The notes: generated by a model from the sequence alone, not told the origin. A DNA stretch of 64,000 nucleotides from Pagrus major (GCF_040436345.1 NC_133230.1:16378197-16442196), one strand, 5' to 3'. Counted from the first letter of the stretch, positions 33,358 through 49,854 are shown. Program-made: numbers and translations.

Positions 33358-33899
33358 ATGCACACAGTCACCCATACATTCATGTGTGAGCTGACATTGA
33401 CACAATATACTCAGTGCTCGTACTCTGTTTATTTAGAACACCTTTTGCATCATTGTGTCATTCACATACATCTCATAAATAACATGTTCAGGCATAACAT
33501 TCTGTAAAGACAAAATACTGGACGAATAAATAAAAATATACATTAGCCTCCATTGCATTTGTGTTGTTTTTCTACGTAGAGTTTCACAGTTGTTGGCAAA
33601 ACAATATTAACATGCTCCTGCTTGGTAATACTGTATTCTCAGTGTTTCTGTGTCACAAGGCCACTGTTGTCTCAAAATTCATTATTAACACAAAAAACAA
33701 ATCTCTATACTGTTGCAAAGCATCCATGTACAATATTTATCTTGCACTTACTGTGCTATAGATACATGCATCTCTATGAAATGCCTTTTGTACTTGGCTA
33801 CTGCTGGCACTGGCGTGATATGGGAGACAAGCAAACTCGAGTAAATAAGCAGGAAGGCATTTCTGCATTTCACTTGTCTGGATTCTTTGCATGCATTCC
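33358..33899. other. Convergent 3' intergenic region, trypsinogen / rps19
   Basis: Holds the trypsinogen 3' end with AATAAATAAA near 33524-33533. On the minus strand I see no canonical AATAAA for rps19 here; only weak variants such as GATAAA (complement of about 33737-33742). No other gene seen. Confidence 0.5.
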
Positions 33900-37158
<3,259 letters not shown>

Positions 37159-37360
37159 CTAAAGAGAGAAGTGGAGACAACAAGGGTGAGCTCAACATCA
37201 ACCATACTTAAACATGTCACCGCGAACTTGACATCTTTGCTAACGTTAGCAAGCTACCAGCTAGCTTAAGTGACTGGTGAAGGTTAGCTGTTCACTGACG
37301 GCACGCATGACTGACACATTACCCTGCGCTCATTTTCTCCATTAATGAGGGATATCTTAC

Positions 37361-37381
37361 TTTTTATACACCCATAAAAAG
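37361..37381 (-). promoter_or_regulatory. rps19: Probable rps19 non-coding exon 1 with 5'-TOP start
   Basis: Reading the minus strand, CGG is followed by CTTTTTATGGG and then a GTAAGATA donor beginning at 37360. A C followed by pyrimidines at the cap site is the 5'-TOP signature of ribosomal protein mRNAs. Joined to the coding exon at 37158 this gives a leader of about 21 nt. The exact cap site is inferred. Confidence 0.45.
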
Positions 37382-40160
37382 CCGTCAGCCTGGTGGTGAG
37401 ATGTGGGATGGAGTTTAGCCCCAGTTTAGCCGGTGGTAGCCAATGCGGCGAGGCTGTTTAATGGAGGATGCCGAGGAGGGAGGCAGGGAGGGGGCAGACT
37501 GCCCTCATTGGGAAAGGATGATACCGTAGCCTGAATTAACCTCGCCTGCAGCTTCAAATCCCTGCTTGACTCTACTCTTAAACCAAGCCAAACCACGTAC
37601 AAACGACAGTTTTCTCCACGTGTATTTTAATCACACAATAAGCTACATTTGAGCATCAAACTGATGGTCAAACAATGTCAAAAACGAGCTTTGTCACTGT
37701 GATGCTGCTGCTGCTGGGTGTGTGAGCTATTCCCGCTGGATCCCAGCAGAGGGTGGTGCTGTGGCACCCTTTTTCACATCTCTGGCCCATTTCTCTGTTT
37801 TATCATCAGACCCAAAGGCTTCTTAAGAAGTGTGCTGCAGTCAGCAGGCGAGGGAAAGGCATCTCGTTGAGGAAGACATCACCAATGCAGAGTTAGTAAC
37901 GCCTTTTTCCTACCAGACAGAAGCATTTGTAGCCTGCACACACAGTCTATAATCACAGTTTATTCTCTTGTATCATATGTTTGCATTTGTGTTTTGTATG
38001 TGTGGTGTATAAGCTACTATCCATCTATCTATCTATCTATCTATCTATCAGTCAACATGTCTCTTCCATTTGTTAGTCATACGCTGAAGCTTAACCTGCT
38101 TCTAGACTGACACATTGGCTGTGTAAAATAAGCCTGTGGCCATGAAGACATTCAGAAAATACTGTCAATTGTTACACATTTTAAAGGATGACCAAGAGAT
38201 AACGGTCCTTGCTGCAGTGGTATGTGTGGTATTCCATCTTTTCTGATTCAGAGTAGTGGCCACGGCTTTACTTGCCAAGGTGAATGCTGCCCTTGGAAAA
38301 CAAAGTATGGAGAATGCAAAGTATGCAGTGCCTGCCGTCTGAATAAAACTCTGGCTCAAATGTAGGTATGTCTGAAGACGGCATACAGAGAAAGCATCCT
38401 CTCCAATGTGACATGTTTTTCCATCACTTTTGTTGCTTTACCTCCATTACCTGCCTTCCTTCTCCTCTGTTCTCACCTCTTTACCTTAACCCCTAATGTG
38501 ATATTAGTAAAAGTAGATATATTATATCAAGTCTTTATTCGTGCCACCCTTTACTACCTGTAAACATGTCTAACCTGTGAACTGTATTGAAATTCAGCAT
38601 TACTCTTGCATAAAGGTTTTTTACTTACACAAGTTATAAATTCAAAAACCTCTCAGGTACGCAATATATAAGTTAGCAGCTCCATTTCCAAAGGTACAAC
38701 ATCACCTGTCTTGCGCCTTAGTCAGGTCAAATCAAAGAAGAGCTGCTTAGTCATTCAGTAAATGATGAAAAGAAAATAATGGCAAAATGCCAAGTACAAG
38801 ATGCAAGGTTCTTATTCTAACATGCAGTGTTGTGAAAAATAACCAAAGGTTGTACTAAAAGTAAAGACATTGTGTTTAAATATTACTTTGGTAATATTTT
38901 CTATACGAATAAATGTCAGTAAAAGTCTTAAGGTATCTTATATTAAGTGTACTTAAGTATCCAAAGTAATTTTATGGCAATAAATGTACTCAAGTATTAA
39001 AAGTACAAGTAATAGTACAGTTATGCATTCATTTACATATCTGTATATACTGTATACAATTACTGGTCGGGCCAGTTATCAGATCTGATATTCAGCTTTT
39101 TTCTAGTGTTCTTTAATCAAGTACTGATAAAATGAACACATTTTAAGAAGCTCTACTTTGGCTCTAATGCAGCATGCATTTTGCAAAGTATCTAGTAACT
39201 AAAGATATCAAATAAATGAAGAGGAGTACAAAATATAAAGTACAATATTTGCTTCTGAAATGTATGTGGAGTGAATATGAAGTATATAGTAGCAGAAAAT
39301 GGAAATACTCAATACTACTTGCTGACATGTAGCCAATACACGTGCAGAGTAGTTGTTCCATTGTAACGTGATATTTGAATTAAATAATTAATGGCTTATC
39401 AAAATTATGAGTTTTTAATTTCCTGTGGATGCACTAATCGACTGATCAACTATTTTCTCAGGATTGAAAAAAACCCAACAACAATTATCGACAAATATAA
39501 TCAGAGCCGAGTCTCTGATGTGTGCATGTCATGACTGTTAGTAAAGATAAGATAAGACATACCTTTATTGATCAAGCATCAAATTTAAAACAAATGTGAC
39601 AAAGATGTGTTTAGAACAGAAATGAATCAATTGATTGATTAATAAGTTGAAAAAACAATCCATTCATTGTGTTACTTGTGTAATTATTTTATCAAACATC
39701 TGCGTGTATCAGCTTGATGTGAGGATTTGCAGCTCTTCCCTGCCTCCTTCCCTTGTAAGTGGAATCCCTTTGGGTTTTTGCTCATCATTTCAAAAACGTA
39801 AGCAGATTGAAGGCATCACTTTTTGGCTCTGGTAGCTTGAGATAAGACTTTTTCATTAGTTGTGACATGTTTTGACTGAACGATTAATGAAGAAAATAAT
39901 AGTGGGATTAATTAATAATGAACAACCAAGCATTCCTTGTAGCACTAATTATTTTGTATTTTTTGTAGCTTGTGTAATTTGAGACTATGTACTGACGAAA
40001 ATCCTGCCGTTTTAATTATTTCTTTCCTTGACCCCAAAAGTCATGTATTTCTTTTCTGGTATGTAGGCTAACATCATACATGGATTACCACCAACGTGCA
40101 GCGTGAACCACTGCATCTAAAGCCCAGGTACCTGAATGCGTGTTTACAAATGTGCATATG
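37382..40160. other. Region upstream of rps19, no gene recognised
   Basis: GC-richer DNA to about 37560 is the rps19 promoter side. Then (ATCT)n at about 38022-38049 and AAGTA-type dispersed repeat at 38820-39360. Segments at 39400-39520 and 39600-39920 carry AATTGATTAAT-type words of common fish MITEs. No coding exon seen. Confidence 0.5.
38820..39360. repeat. AAGTA-type dispersed fish repeat
   Basis: Dense recurrence of AAGTA, TACTT and GTACTCAAGTATT words, a pattern familiar from dispersed repeats of many teleost genomes. A similar segment occurs near 28080-28200. No open coding sequence. Confidence 0.5.
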
Positions 40161-40164
40161 CACG

Positions 40165-40342
40165 TGCACACACACACACACACACACACACAGCAGCCCT
40201 GTGCTCTCTGTGTCTGCCCGTCTAAGCTTCTTCCCCTCCCCCCCTCTCAACATCTCTCTCCCCTTTTTTGTCCCCCTCGCCCTCTCCTTTTCCCTCCCGC
40301 TCGCTCTCTCCTGCCTGCTAGCACTATTTCAAGCCTCTGCCT

Positions 40343-40373
<31 letters not shown>

Positions 40374-41900
40374 GCAGAGACACACAGATGCGCAGTTAGA
40401 GAGAGAGAGAGAGAGAGAGGGGAGGGGAAAGCAGACAGGATTTAGAGTTCAAGTGCACGTGCAGAAAATAGGCTGAATAGAGGAGAGTCAGAGCAGAAAG
40501 GAAACCAGGAAAAGGAACGGCAGGGGCGGGAGACAAAGCACACAGTAGCTCTTTCTCTTCTCCTTTCTTCCTCTCTATTTTCTCCTCACAGAAAGAGAAG
40601 GTATTAGCCTCAGAACAGAGGGGTGAAAAGAAAAGAAAAGCACAAAATTCAAATACCGTGAGTGTAAAAAGAAAAGGGAAAAAAATGTATTCCTATTCCT
40701 ACCCCCTCCTCTTTCCTCTCCCCACCGACACACTCCTCCTCTATCCCTCCCTCTTCGATATTTCACCATGAACCCCCAGTCTCTCTCTCTCTTTCTCTCT
40801 CTGTCTCTCTCTCTCTTCTCTCTGGCTCTCCTTTCTCTCCCCTCCCACCTCTTCACACACACACATGCACACACCCCGGAGTCCTTCCCACTCCTTCCCC
40901 TCACGCGCGCCTACTTTCACTGGAGACCGACCGCAACAAGCTCGTCTTTTTTCCCGTCTTTTGCTTTTCCTTGCCAGTCTTTGCTTTTGGTTGTGCCCTC
41001 ATGTACGGAGGCACCATCACACAGACGCTTCACCCCTACTATGCGTGGCGCCCCTGAAAAATGCAGGCCGTGGATTGTCCCTGCGTTAGACTGAATGCCA
41101 CAAACCGCCTGTCCTTTCCTGAACAGTTTTTTTCTATTCTTCTGCAGTGTTTTTTTTTTTTTTACCAAGTCAAAAGTCGACTTCTGTTTAGAAACCCTTT
41201 TTAAAATATCTTATCTGTATTCCGAAGCGGGAGCGTATAGGGTTGAAGGAAAGGAAAAGAGTGTCATATGAATGGACACAAGAAGGGGACAGAGGCAAAG
41301 AATGAGGGGAAAATGGAGAGCATGGTCTGCGGTAGAAAGACAGCGAAAGAGAGAGAGAGAGAGGTAGGAGAAAGAGTACCGGCACTGGCAAGAAAAAGAG
41401 GAGGGGGAAGAGAGGAGAAGGGGGACCAGGAGGGGATAGACTTAGGAAGGAGGGACGGCTGGATAGGAATTGACAAAATCGCGGGAAAAAGGAGAAAAAA
41501 CAAAACTCCAGAATGAGAAGAAACCAGACTTCTCTTCAAACTCAGTCACGCACTCTCTGTTCGCCTTTGATTTTGTTTTTTTGACATGATTTTTCATCAG
41601 TTCTCGGGTCACCCTCTCATTCATCTGTGAGTATACTGTATGTACATGTCCTTTTCCTTTCCCATACATGCATCCTCTCTGCCTGTCCTTCTGTAGAGCA
41701 TTCTCCTCTCCCCCGCCTTCACTTAATTTTTCAACTCTCCTCTCTTTTTTTCCTCTTGTTTGAAAAATGTGTTCCCTAGGTTGCTAATCCCCCCATCCTG
41801 TTCGTCTATCCTATCTCGCGCTCCACCTCTCTCCCTCTTTCACTGTCTTTCTCTCTGTCCTCCTTCAGCTCCTCTTTATCGTGGGTTATCGCTGCTCTCT
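40165..41900. other. GA/CT-rich region, candidate 5' exon or promoter of an unassigned gene
   Basis: (CA)n at 40165-40192, (GA)n at 40344-40374 and 40400-40419, then alternating purine-rich and pyrimidine-rich stretches to 41,900. The composition resembles long 5' untranslated exons of vertebrate neuronal genes. No start codon with a credible protein is visible, and I cannot name a gene. Confidence 0.35.
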
Positions 41901-42056
41901 TTGCCTCTCCTTGAAGGATTACCTCTGCTCACATTTAGATGAGGGCTTTGGAAAAGGATCACTGAGTGCACCCAGTTTTAGGGGGCCCATGCATGGGAGG
42001 CTAGCACATGAAGGAGTGCAGGGTGTGTGCATTTGTGTATCTATCTGTATTAGTCA

Positions 42057-42068
42057 TGTGTGTGTGTG

Positions 42069-42101
<33 letters not shown>
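42057..42101. repeat. (GT)n microsatellite
   Basis: About 22 GT units with one GC interruption. Confidence 0.95.
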
Positions 42102-45100
42102 TAGCATGTCGGGGTGTGATTAAGAGTTAACAGAACCGGCAGTGGCGAATGGTCTCTCCTGCTTACGCATGCGTGGATTTGCACAATCACTTTTAACGTT
42201 TCATATTCGCGAAACGATTGTGCGATCTTGTTAGTGTACATATTAAGATGGAGCGTTAGAACAGGGCGAAACGGAGAGGTGATAATACTGTAAGTACTGC
42301 AGGATTTCTTCTTCGTCTCTCATTGCATATTTCACTCCTCCCATGCTTCTCCCCCTTTTTCTATCCCATCTTCCATCCGCTCATCCGGGTATCCCCCATC
42401 TATCTGTTGCCTGTAAAGACAAAAAAACCCCATGGTACAAGATGCGGTTCGGTATCAACTAAAAGATAAGGTTGGATTCATTTCCTGGAGTCAGTTTCAA
42501 CAACTTTTTCTCAATTTTATAATCTGCGCATTTGAGCAAGATTACTTTCGTCTGATGTGGTGAAGTCTCAGGTAAAAACGGAGGCTTTGGTGCAAATTAC
42601 TGCATATCTGTAAGGGTAAAAACATCGGCAGTAGTAGATTATATGAATGCATTATTGTACTGTAAGTACAGCGGACCTAATGCGAGGTATACGATATATA
42701 ACACAAGTCTGATATCATCCATTTGCAGTCCCTTCTCTTCCCGCAGTATCAGCCTCAGATATCTCCTGGCATCTCTTTCCTTTCCCTTTTCTCCTCTCTT
42801 GTGTTTTGTATCTGCCTGCTCTGTTTTTTATTTACATTGCCTCCTGTTATCTCTGCCCACATTTACTCTATCACTTTCCATAGTTGTTATCTTTTTCCGA
42901 GATTGTCCGCCGATATCGTTCCGAGGCGAGTGTGTTTGTGTGTGTTCGGCAGAGGTTTTTATTGGTCTGCGAGTGTGTTTTATTCGAAACGATATGTGCC
43001 GTAAAACCTTTTGATTATTTGTGTGAATTTTTGTCTGGTTTTAAAATCTTTGTTTGCCATCTGATTGTGAATGTGAGGACACAGCGCAGACATTTTAAAA
43101 ACGACATCCTGTAGAAAAATAAAAAATCTAAGAAAAATCAGTATTAAAGTCTAAAGATTTAGACTCTAAAGTCTTTAGATAACTGGCCTAGTTCTCTAGT
43201 AAGGTTTCATGTCTAAATGTGAGCTCAATTAATTCATATGCAATGATTTGATTAAAACACAATGAGATGACATTTATGGGCAGACAGCATCACTGCATTC
43301 TGTGATAAGCAAAAGGGGGAAGGACGCTTTTGTTTAGTGCGTCCCAGACTCGACCTTTCCCTGACCTCCACTGTAGCTCTTAAGAAAATGAAGGCAAAAG
43401 TCTTTGATGTCGAAAATCTAGTCTGCAATATTCAGCCAAAGACACAAGAAGGTTAGAAGAGATAAATCCCCCTCCAAGAGCCGCAAACTTGCTCTTATTT
43501 GTTTTCAAATTTGACTTTTACGTTACCTAGCACCTTTGATTCCACTCCCGAGGGGATTTGATGGTAATGCCAGTGTGGTGGGACCCCCAGGTTATGAAAT
43601 ATTACTCAGACAGACCTGGTGTTATGTAATCTTACATAACTGAGGCGGCAGCTCAGCAGGGTCGTGATCAGGGGCTCTGGAGGAGAAGCTATATGGGTCT
43701 GCTTATGGTATGAACTCACTGGCAGGGTCAACACACTCTGGGCCTTAAAGGGGAAGAGGCCCCTGCTACATAAAGATACTGCAGGATCAACACATATGGA
43801 CTTAAGTGCCTGACGCCTAAAGGCTGAGGAAATAGAATAACCTCCCCTATTGTATGAACAGTTTGCTGCCGGCTGTTTGTCTCGTTTACAAATTGAATCT
43901 GCATTTCTGAATAATTTTACAAAACTTGTCCTATGCAAGCTGAAGATAAACTTTAAATCATTAATCTCTGATTGAATTTAACCTCTAGTCTAATAATGTT
44001 TGTTTAAAAATGTGCAGCCAAAACTAGCGTGCATAATATATTCATAACATCACACAGTATGGTACATGTACTCAAAGTACTGCAGTCCTGTGCCATGACC
44101 CGCTATTCTCTACTAGCTCTCTGTGAATCCCGTGTGTTCCTTATTCATAATTGATGACATTCAACCACAGCATACATTAATGGATCGAACAGACCTCAGG
44201 AATTCCCATGCAAGCTGCCATTGTGCGTGTAGCAGGTTTGAATTTGTGCTGCTGAATTTGTGTTTTCCCTGCAGGAAACTGACAAACTGACTAGTGCCAG
44301 TACAACATCCTAATAGGCCTGGTGTGAAATACAAATAGTACAATGAAAATGCCTGCAAGAGGAAAGTGTTGGATAAAAAAGGAATAATAGACGTAGGGCC
44401 AAACACAATTATATTATGTGTATACTATCGACTGAGGTAATTAAAGTGAACAATGGGGCTGGATTTTATCTAAGCAGTCAAATTCAAGAAATCCTGAATC
44501 AGTTCATGAATCATACCAAATAAATCATGGTTTACAGAATACCATTCTCTAAGTTAATGTGAATGTATGTCTGTTTTTTCAGATTGAGCCTCTGAGACAG
44601 CCTGAACCTTCTTATTGAAGATTTTTATCAGGTAAGGAAATATTTCCTGTACATTTATTTAATTCAAAAAAGGTCAAGAATGAGCAACAGATCCTGTAAT
44701 TTATATTTATAACAAAAGATGGAGTCTATATATAGTTTTGTTTAAAACAAAGTGCTTTAGTGACCAGACTTTCGCTTAATGCCACTCAGCAGTCAGGAAC
44801 ACTTGGTCAGCCATTTTAGTCTGTGACCCGATCGAAACGTCGATGCACCATCAGAATAATTGAATTACTCTTCCCTGAGTCATTCTGTCGTGATTAACCT
44901 CACAGATATGCGCTAACTGTGTGCCTGCGTGAAAGCAGCAAGCACACAATCTTGCATTTTGCTGCCGCTCCTGTTTGCGTCAGTTTAGTGTAACACTGTT
45001 GGCTGTGACTTATCTGAGTAAGCAACAAGTGGAAGGGTCATCTGTTGGTCACGTCCCGATTATCAGATGTTGTTGAAAAATGAGAGAGTCGGGGCATAAA

Positions 45101-47950
45101 GAGCGGCCTGTGGTCTAGCCTTGAAGCTAGCTTTGGAGATGCCTCACATTACATTTTTGTCTTTGTGCTGATGTCACCCCCATGCCCCCGGTCCAGCAGC
45201 AGGAGAATAAGAGCTACATTCTGCCTTCGTGACACAATAGAGCCCTTCTTGCCCTGATATTTTCACAATGTGTTTTTGCAGGGCTCTACGCACACATATG
45301 CACACGCAGACACACACACACACACACACATTCTCTGGCCGTTGATTCAGAGCTACTCGAGCCGTGCACTTTACCTGATATTTCCATTCTTGTTGAAGGT
45401 GTTTGCTCAGAGATTTGAAGCAGTTTGCTCTCACTGTCGGAAAGCGCTTTGTAAATACGCTGCAGGTCATTTGTTAGATTTTCAGATATATTCACAGCAC
45501 CCACTCAAAAACAGGAAATGTTAACACTGCTTTATAAATGGCATAGGGTCTGTAGCATGCTTTTATATTTGTAATATGTTTCGTGGGTCAGTGACAGAGA
45601 AGCCAGTACAGTATGGTGGCGTGGCATGGGTTAACGTCTGAGGACCGGAGGAATGTGTCGGGGTCGACAGGGAGAATTCCTCAGTCCTGCGCGACTAGGT
45701 CACTGCACTGACAAGAGTCTGCCACCTTTTTTAGCATGCGCACTGCCGCCCTGCGCCTCTGTCTCATTGCCCTCCTCTATCTTTTCTAATTCTGCCTTCC
45801 TCTCCTGTCTTTCTCTCTCTTCTCGTTTTCCTCTGTCTGGCTCCAAGTCTGCTCTCCTCTTCCGTTCTCTTCCTTTACATCATTTCATCTTTTGTTCTTC
45901 CTGCTGGCTCTGTCTGTCTCCATCTCCCTCGTGTATCTTTTAGTTAATATATATAAATATATATTTGGTGTCCTACTTCGACTTATGTTTTTCCCACTCT
46001 TCTTTCTGTCTTTTCTTTGTCCCCGTGCACTTTTTGCTTGTGTTTTTCGTCTTCAAATATTCATGCCTTTAGGTATTTATACTCCAAAGTCATTACTCTG
46101 TCATTGTTGTCTGGTCTATCCTTTCTCCAACACTTTCTCCTGTCCTTTTTTTTGTGTCGAGTCTGTCTCTCCCTGTCTGTCTTTCTCTGTGGCACATCGA
46201 GTTCAGTGCTGCAGGTGCTTTCAAAAGGACATAGTGGGAGTTCAGGGGCGTGAGACAAAAAAGACGCACACATATACATTCTCTGCCTGCTTGTGAATAT
46301 GACACTGGCATGCTTGTTATTAATGCACTGCTGTAGTATGCATACGGTGCCTGGTGGTGCTGGTCATGTATGATTTATATGGTGCGTTCCCACACACAGG
46401 CCGAGGGCTTTCATGCCAGCTATCTGTATTCCTGAGTGAAGGAGTTTGCAGAGTCTCACCTCCTCATTGGCTGACAGCGGAGGTGACAGACAGAGCCCCA
46501 GGTACAGGAGTGTTTCTGCTGATGGCAGATGTGGCAATTTGACACAGTCTGAACCTTGCACACATGCTCACTGAATGGAAGCACATTTCTCTCCTTTTAC
46601 ACAGATGTAGGCTGTGATGTTGGCAGCCACATCTGGAGATTCTCTTGTTCACTACATCCATATACATGTGAATTACTTGTGGAGTACCTGACTCATATTT
46701 TTCAGGATTTATTGTTTACTTGACAGATGTTATTGGTTTGACAAATTACGACATTATTACTGCAGTGAGAAATTTTAAAACAGAATCAGAAGTCTGTGAT
46801 TGACAACATACCACACCATCTTGACTTATTTTGTCCTCTCTGAACTATTCTGTCATATTAAATTATTGACTATTTAGAGTTCTGTCATCCCCATCTTGTA
46901 ATCCATTTCAAAGATATTCAACATTTTAAAAGCCAACACACGCTGCAATAAGTTAGGGCAGAAAAGAAAAGAGTCAGTTTATCACTCGATCGGAATGAAA
47001 TTAGTTGGCAGCAATCATGATCAATTAAGTGAATTATTAATCACAATAATAAATGTGATTATACGTTACTTTATATAGAAAATAAGTTGAATATCTTTGG
47101 GTTGAATATTTAATCAGGACAGATGATTCTATTTTGAAAACAATTATAAGTTGCAGCCCTAATGAGGGTTGCAGCAACATATACCGATTTCATGTATTAA
47201 AGTATATATTTAGAGATGAATCCAATAGTCAATCAATCCTTTATTTGAATAATTGCTGCAGCTGTTTTGATGATTAAGTAATCATCTTTTAAGCAAAAAT
47301 GCAAGAAATGAACAGGTTCCAGCTTTTCAAACATATTTATTTGCTGGTTTTCTTTGTCTCCTTTGTGATCTAAAATTGTCAATTTGGGCTTTGGGAAAAT
47401 GTAATGGGCATTATTCAAAATTATCAACAAATTAATCAACAATAATCATTTAACTGTCATTGAGAAGAAGTAACAGTACCTCTTTTGTCGTGTTTAATTA
47501 TTAACTGTGATATCATTCATCACATTTGCCCATTAAGATTAAAACTAGCCAAGGGAACTATTAAATAAGAGTTTAATTTAATGAAAGATATTAAAAGATT
47601 TCAACAAAGTGATTACTTGTACTGAAACATAAATATTTGTGTATACTGCACTAAAATGATTTCCGTCTCAACTACGTGTGAGCCTGAACTATTTTAGGTA
47701 GCATAAATCTCCAAATTGGATTTTGCAGAATTTTGGGATAAACCTCTTCAATTCCATTTTATTTAATTCTGACAACATGTGTGCAAATCTGGGTGCGAGT
47801 TAGTTTGTGTGTGTATGTGTGTGTGTGTGTGTATGTCCGGCCCGTTACCAAACACCTAAAGCCTTTGCAGTTTCAGACAGTAAGGGGAGGTGAGACGTGA
47901 GTAATAGCAATGACTGATGATGTCACAGACAGCATCGCGCCGCTTCAGCT
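42102..47950. other. Non-coding stretch, no gene recognised
   Basis: No convincing coding exon. Contains one splice-bounded 49-nt segment (44583-44631), (CA)n at 45310-45330, CT-rich tract at 45750-46200, two adjacent palindromes at 43149-43179 and a MITE-like stretch at 47160-47470. Confidence 0.5.
47160..47470. mobile_element. MITE-like repeat, same family as 17959-18267
   Basis: Contains CAATAGTCAATCAATCC, GTTGCAGC and AATTATCAACAAATTAATC words in the layout of the short AT-rich fish MITE also seen in kmt2b intron 21. Ends poorly defined. Confidence 0.4.
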
Positions 47951-48200
47951 GCCCTCATGACCCGGCTTTAGGATGGCGGCAGCAGCGCGCAAGCACCCGT
48001 GGGTAACACACGCCAAAGCACATTAGAGGCAGGGAGATGGAGAGAGGCAGGGATGGAGCACACAGAACACAGCTCAGGGGGACAGAGAGAGAGACAGAGA
48101 GACAAAGAGAGACAGAGAGAGAGAGACAGAAAGGGGGGGAGGCTGTCAGATTAAAGAGTAGAGAGAGGAAGAAAAGCTGAGAGACATGGCGATGTTTGCC
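47900..48200. other. GC-rich patch and (GA)n tract, candidate promoter or exon
   Basis: A CpG-containing patch (about 47930-48000) has TGATGTCA (CRE-like, 47917-47924) and GGATGGCGGCAGCAGCGCG, then a GA-rich run at 48087-48132. Resembles a promoter plus purine-rich leader. No protein is recognisable. Confidence 0.3.
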
Positions 48201-49110
48201 TCTCCATGCTTTTTTTTTTGTTAGCAGACTGTCTGGTTGGAGTTGATGTTCTACATCACTGCCTCAGGTATCTCTCACTGTCTCTATCTATCCGTCTGAA
48301 GCTCTCTCTGTCGGTTTTGCTTCTTCTAACGCTTAAATTAATATACAAGATGAGTCTTTGCATGAAAAGGAACAAAAGTCAGAAAACTAAGAGACAACAA
48401 TTTTGATAATCGATCAGTCTTGTCACTCAGTTATCAAGCTGATTTATGCTATGTTTCACATAAAAAAAGCCTTTTCCCAATGTCATCTTGAGCTTGTGAG
48501 GGGCATTTTTCACCCCATTTTTCACACTATGAAACACTAACACACTAATACGTTGTTTGAAAAAATAACAGAGTAGCCAACATTCAAAATAAACATCAGT
48601 CACAGTCCTACACATGATCTCTGTATTTCCTTTTCCTTTCTCTCATCTTTCTTTTTTCAGATAACACACACATTTGACATTTTATCTGTAGTGTCTATCT
48701 CTCTCACTTTTGTATCCATGGTCACTGTCTCTCAACTTTACTCACTGTGCGAAATTGCCAAAGGTGAAAATGGTAGTGTGAGTTCAACAAGGGTGAAATG
48801 AGTGACAGAGATGTAGTTGAAGGACTGCTGAGCTCGCTGCTTTAGACATTATTCTCCACGCAAGTCTGATAGATTGACTGAGAAGGCAGCTGTCGTCGGC
48901 TGCAGCTCCTCTCATCCAGCCCGTCCTTTGCTCCACTGGGTCCATCGGGTGCAACAGAATATGCAGTTTATGGTGATTCATGTGATGCAACGGTTGCATT
49001 TATGTAGCACAGAAAAACATATTAAAACACAATATGATGTATGATGCTAATAGAGGAATTGTTGCTTTGAGATAGCGTGATAAGTGAGATAATATTTGCA
49101 CTGTCTGATG

Positions 49111-49816
49111 TAGGGGTGTCATGATTCTCCAAATCCACGACTCGATTAAATTCCATTCAATTCGATTACATTTTTGATTGAATTTTTTTTTTCTTTTTTT
49201 TCAGCACTGACAACTTTGCTATTGTTAGACTCGGATTTGTATATATCAACAGATCCTTGGTTTTATGCCCTGACAACTGTCACATTTTCAGATTCTTCTT
49301 TAAATAGATAAAGGTATTTTACAACAACAGCTGTACTTGATCCTGGTGGCTTTTTGAAGCTTAGTGTTAGGCAAGTTTAGATAATACTCACCACAAATAA
49401 AGATTTAAGAGTTAAGGGAGAAAATACCACCCTTCAGGGGTTCAACAATAAACAACAAAAGATAGAAATTCAGACTGCTACTAGGTTTGGTTTCTCAAGC
49501 CTGTCCTGAGTAAACCATCTTCCCAAGCAAATCAATAAAGGATCTCCATCAATGTTATCAGTTCAGTTTAGTTTATCCTCCAAGAGTAAACCCTCTTCTC
49601 AAAGAAATCAATAAAGGATCTTTGAAACATCTTTGACGCTGCCGGTGTTACCTTCGTAACAGTCACACGGCATAAGTGTCTGGAAGTGCAGCTGCTGGCT
49701 ACCAGTAAGCTAGCTGTGACATCTTCATAGTATTTTTTTTCTCTTTGGATGCTCTGAGAAGCAGGTAATTATCGGTTATTGGTATTAGCTAAAAATATCC
49801 ATATCATGCATCCCTA
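49111..49816. mobile_element. Non-autonomous hAT-type element with 8-bp target duplications
   Basis: Left end TAGGGGTGTC at 49111; right end TGCATCCCTA at 49816, imperfect inverted copies of hAT type. The flanking 8-mers are GTCTGATG (49103-49110) and GTATGATG (49817-49824), matching at 7 of 8. Inside lies the CGATTAAATTCCATTCAATTCGATT stretch common to this class and a 75-bp-spaced internal duplication. No transposase reading frame. Confidence 0.7.
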
Positions 49817-49854
49817 GTATGATGCTAATATTTAGTGTAATGATGAAACTAGTT

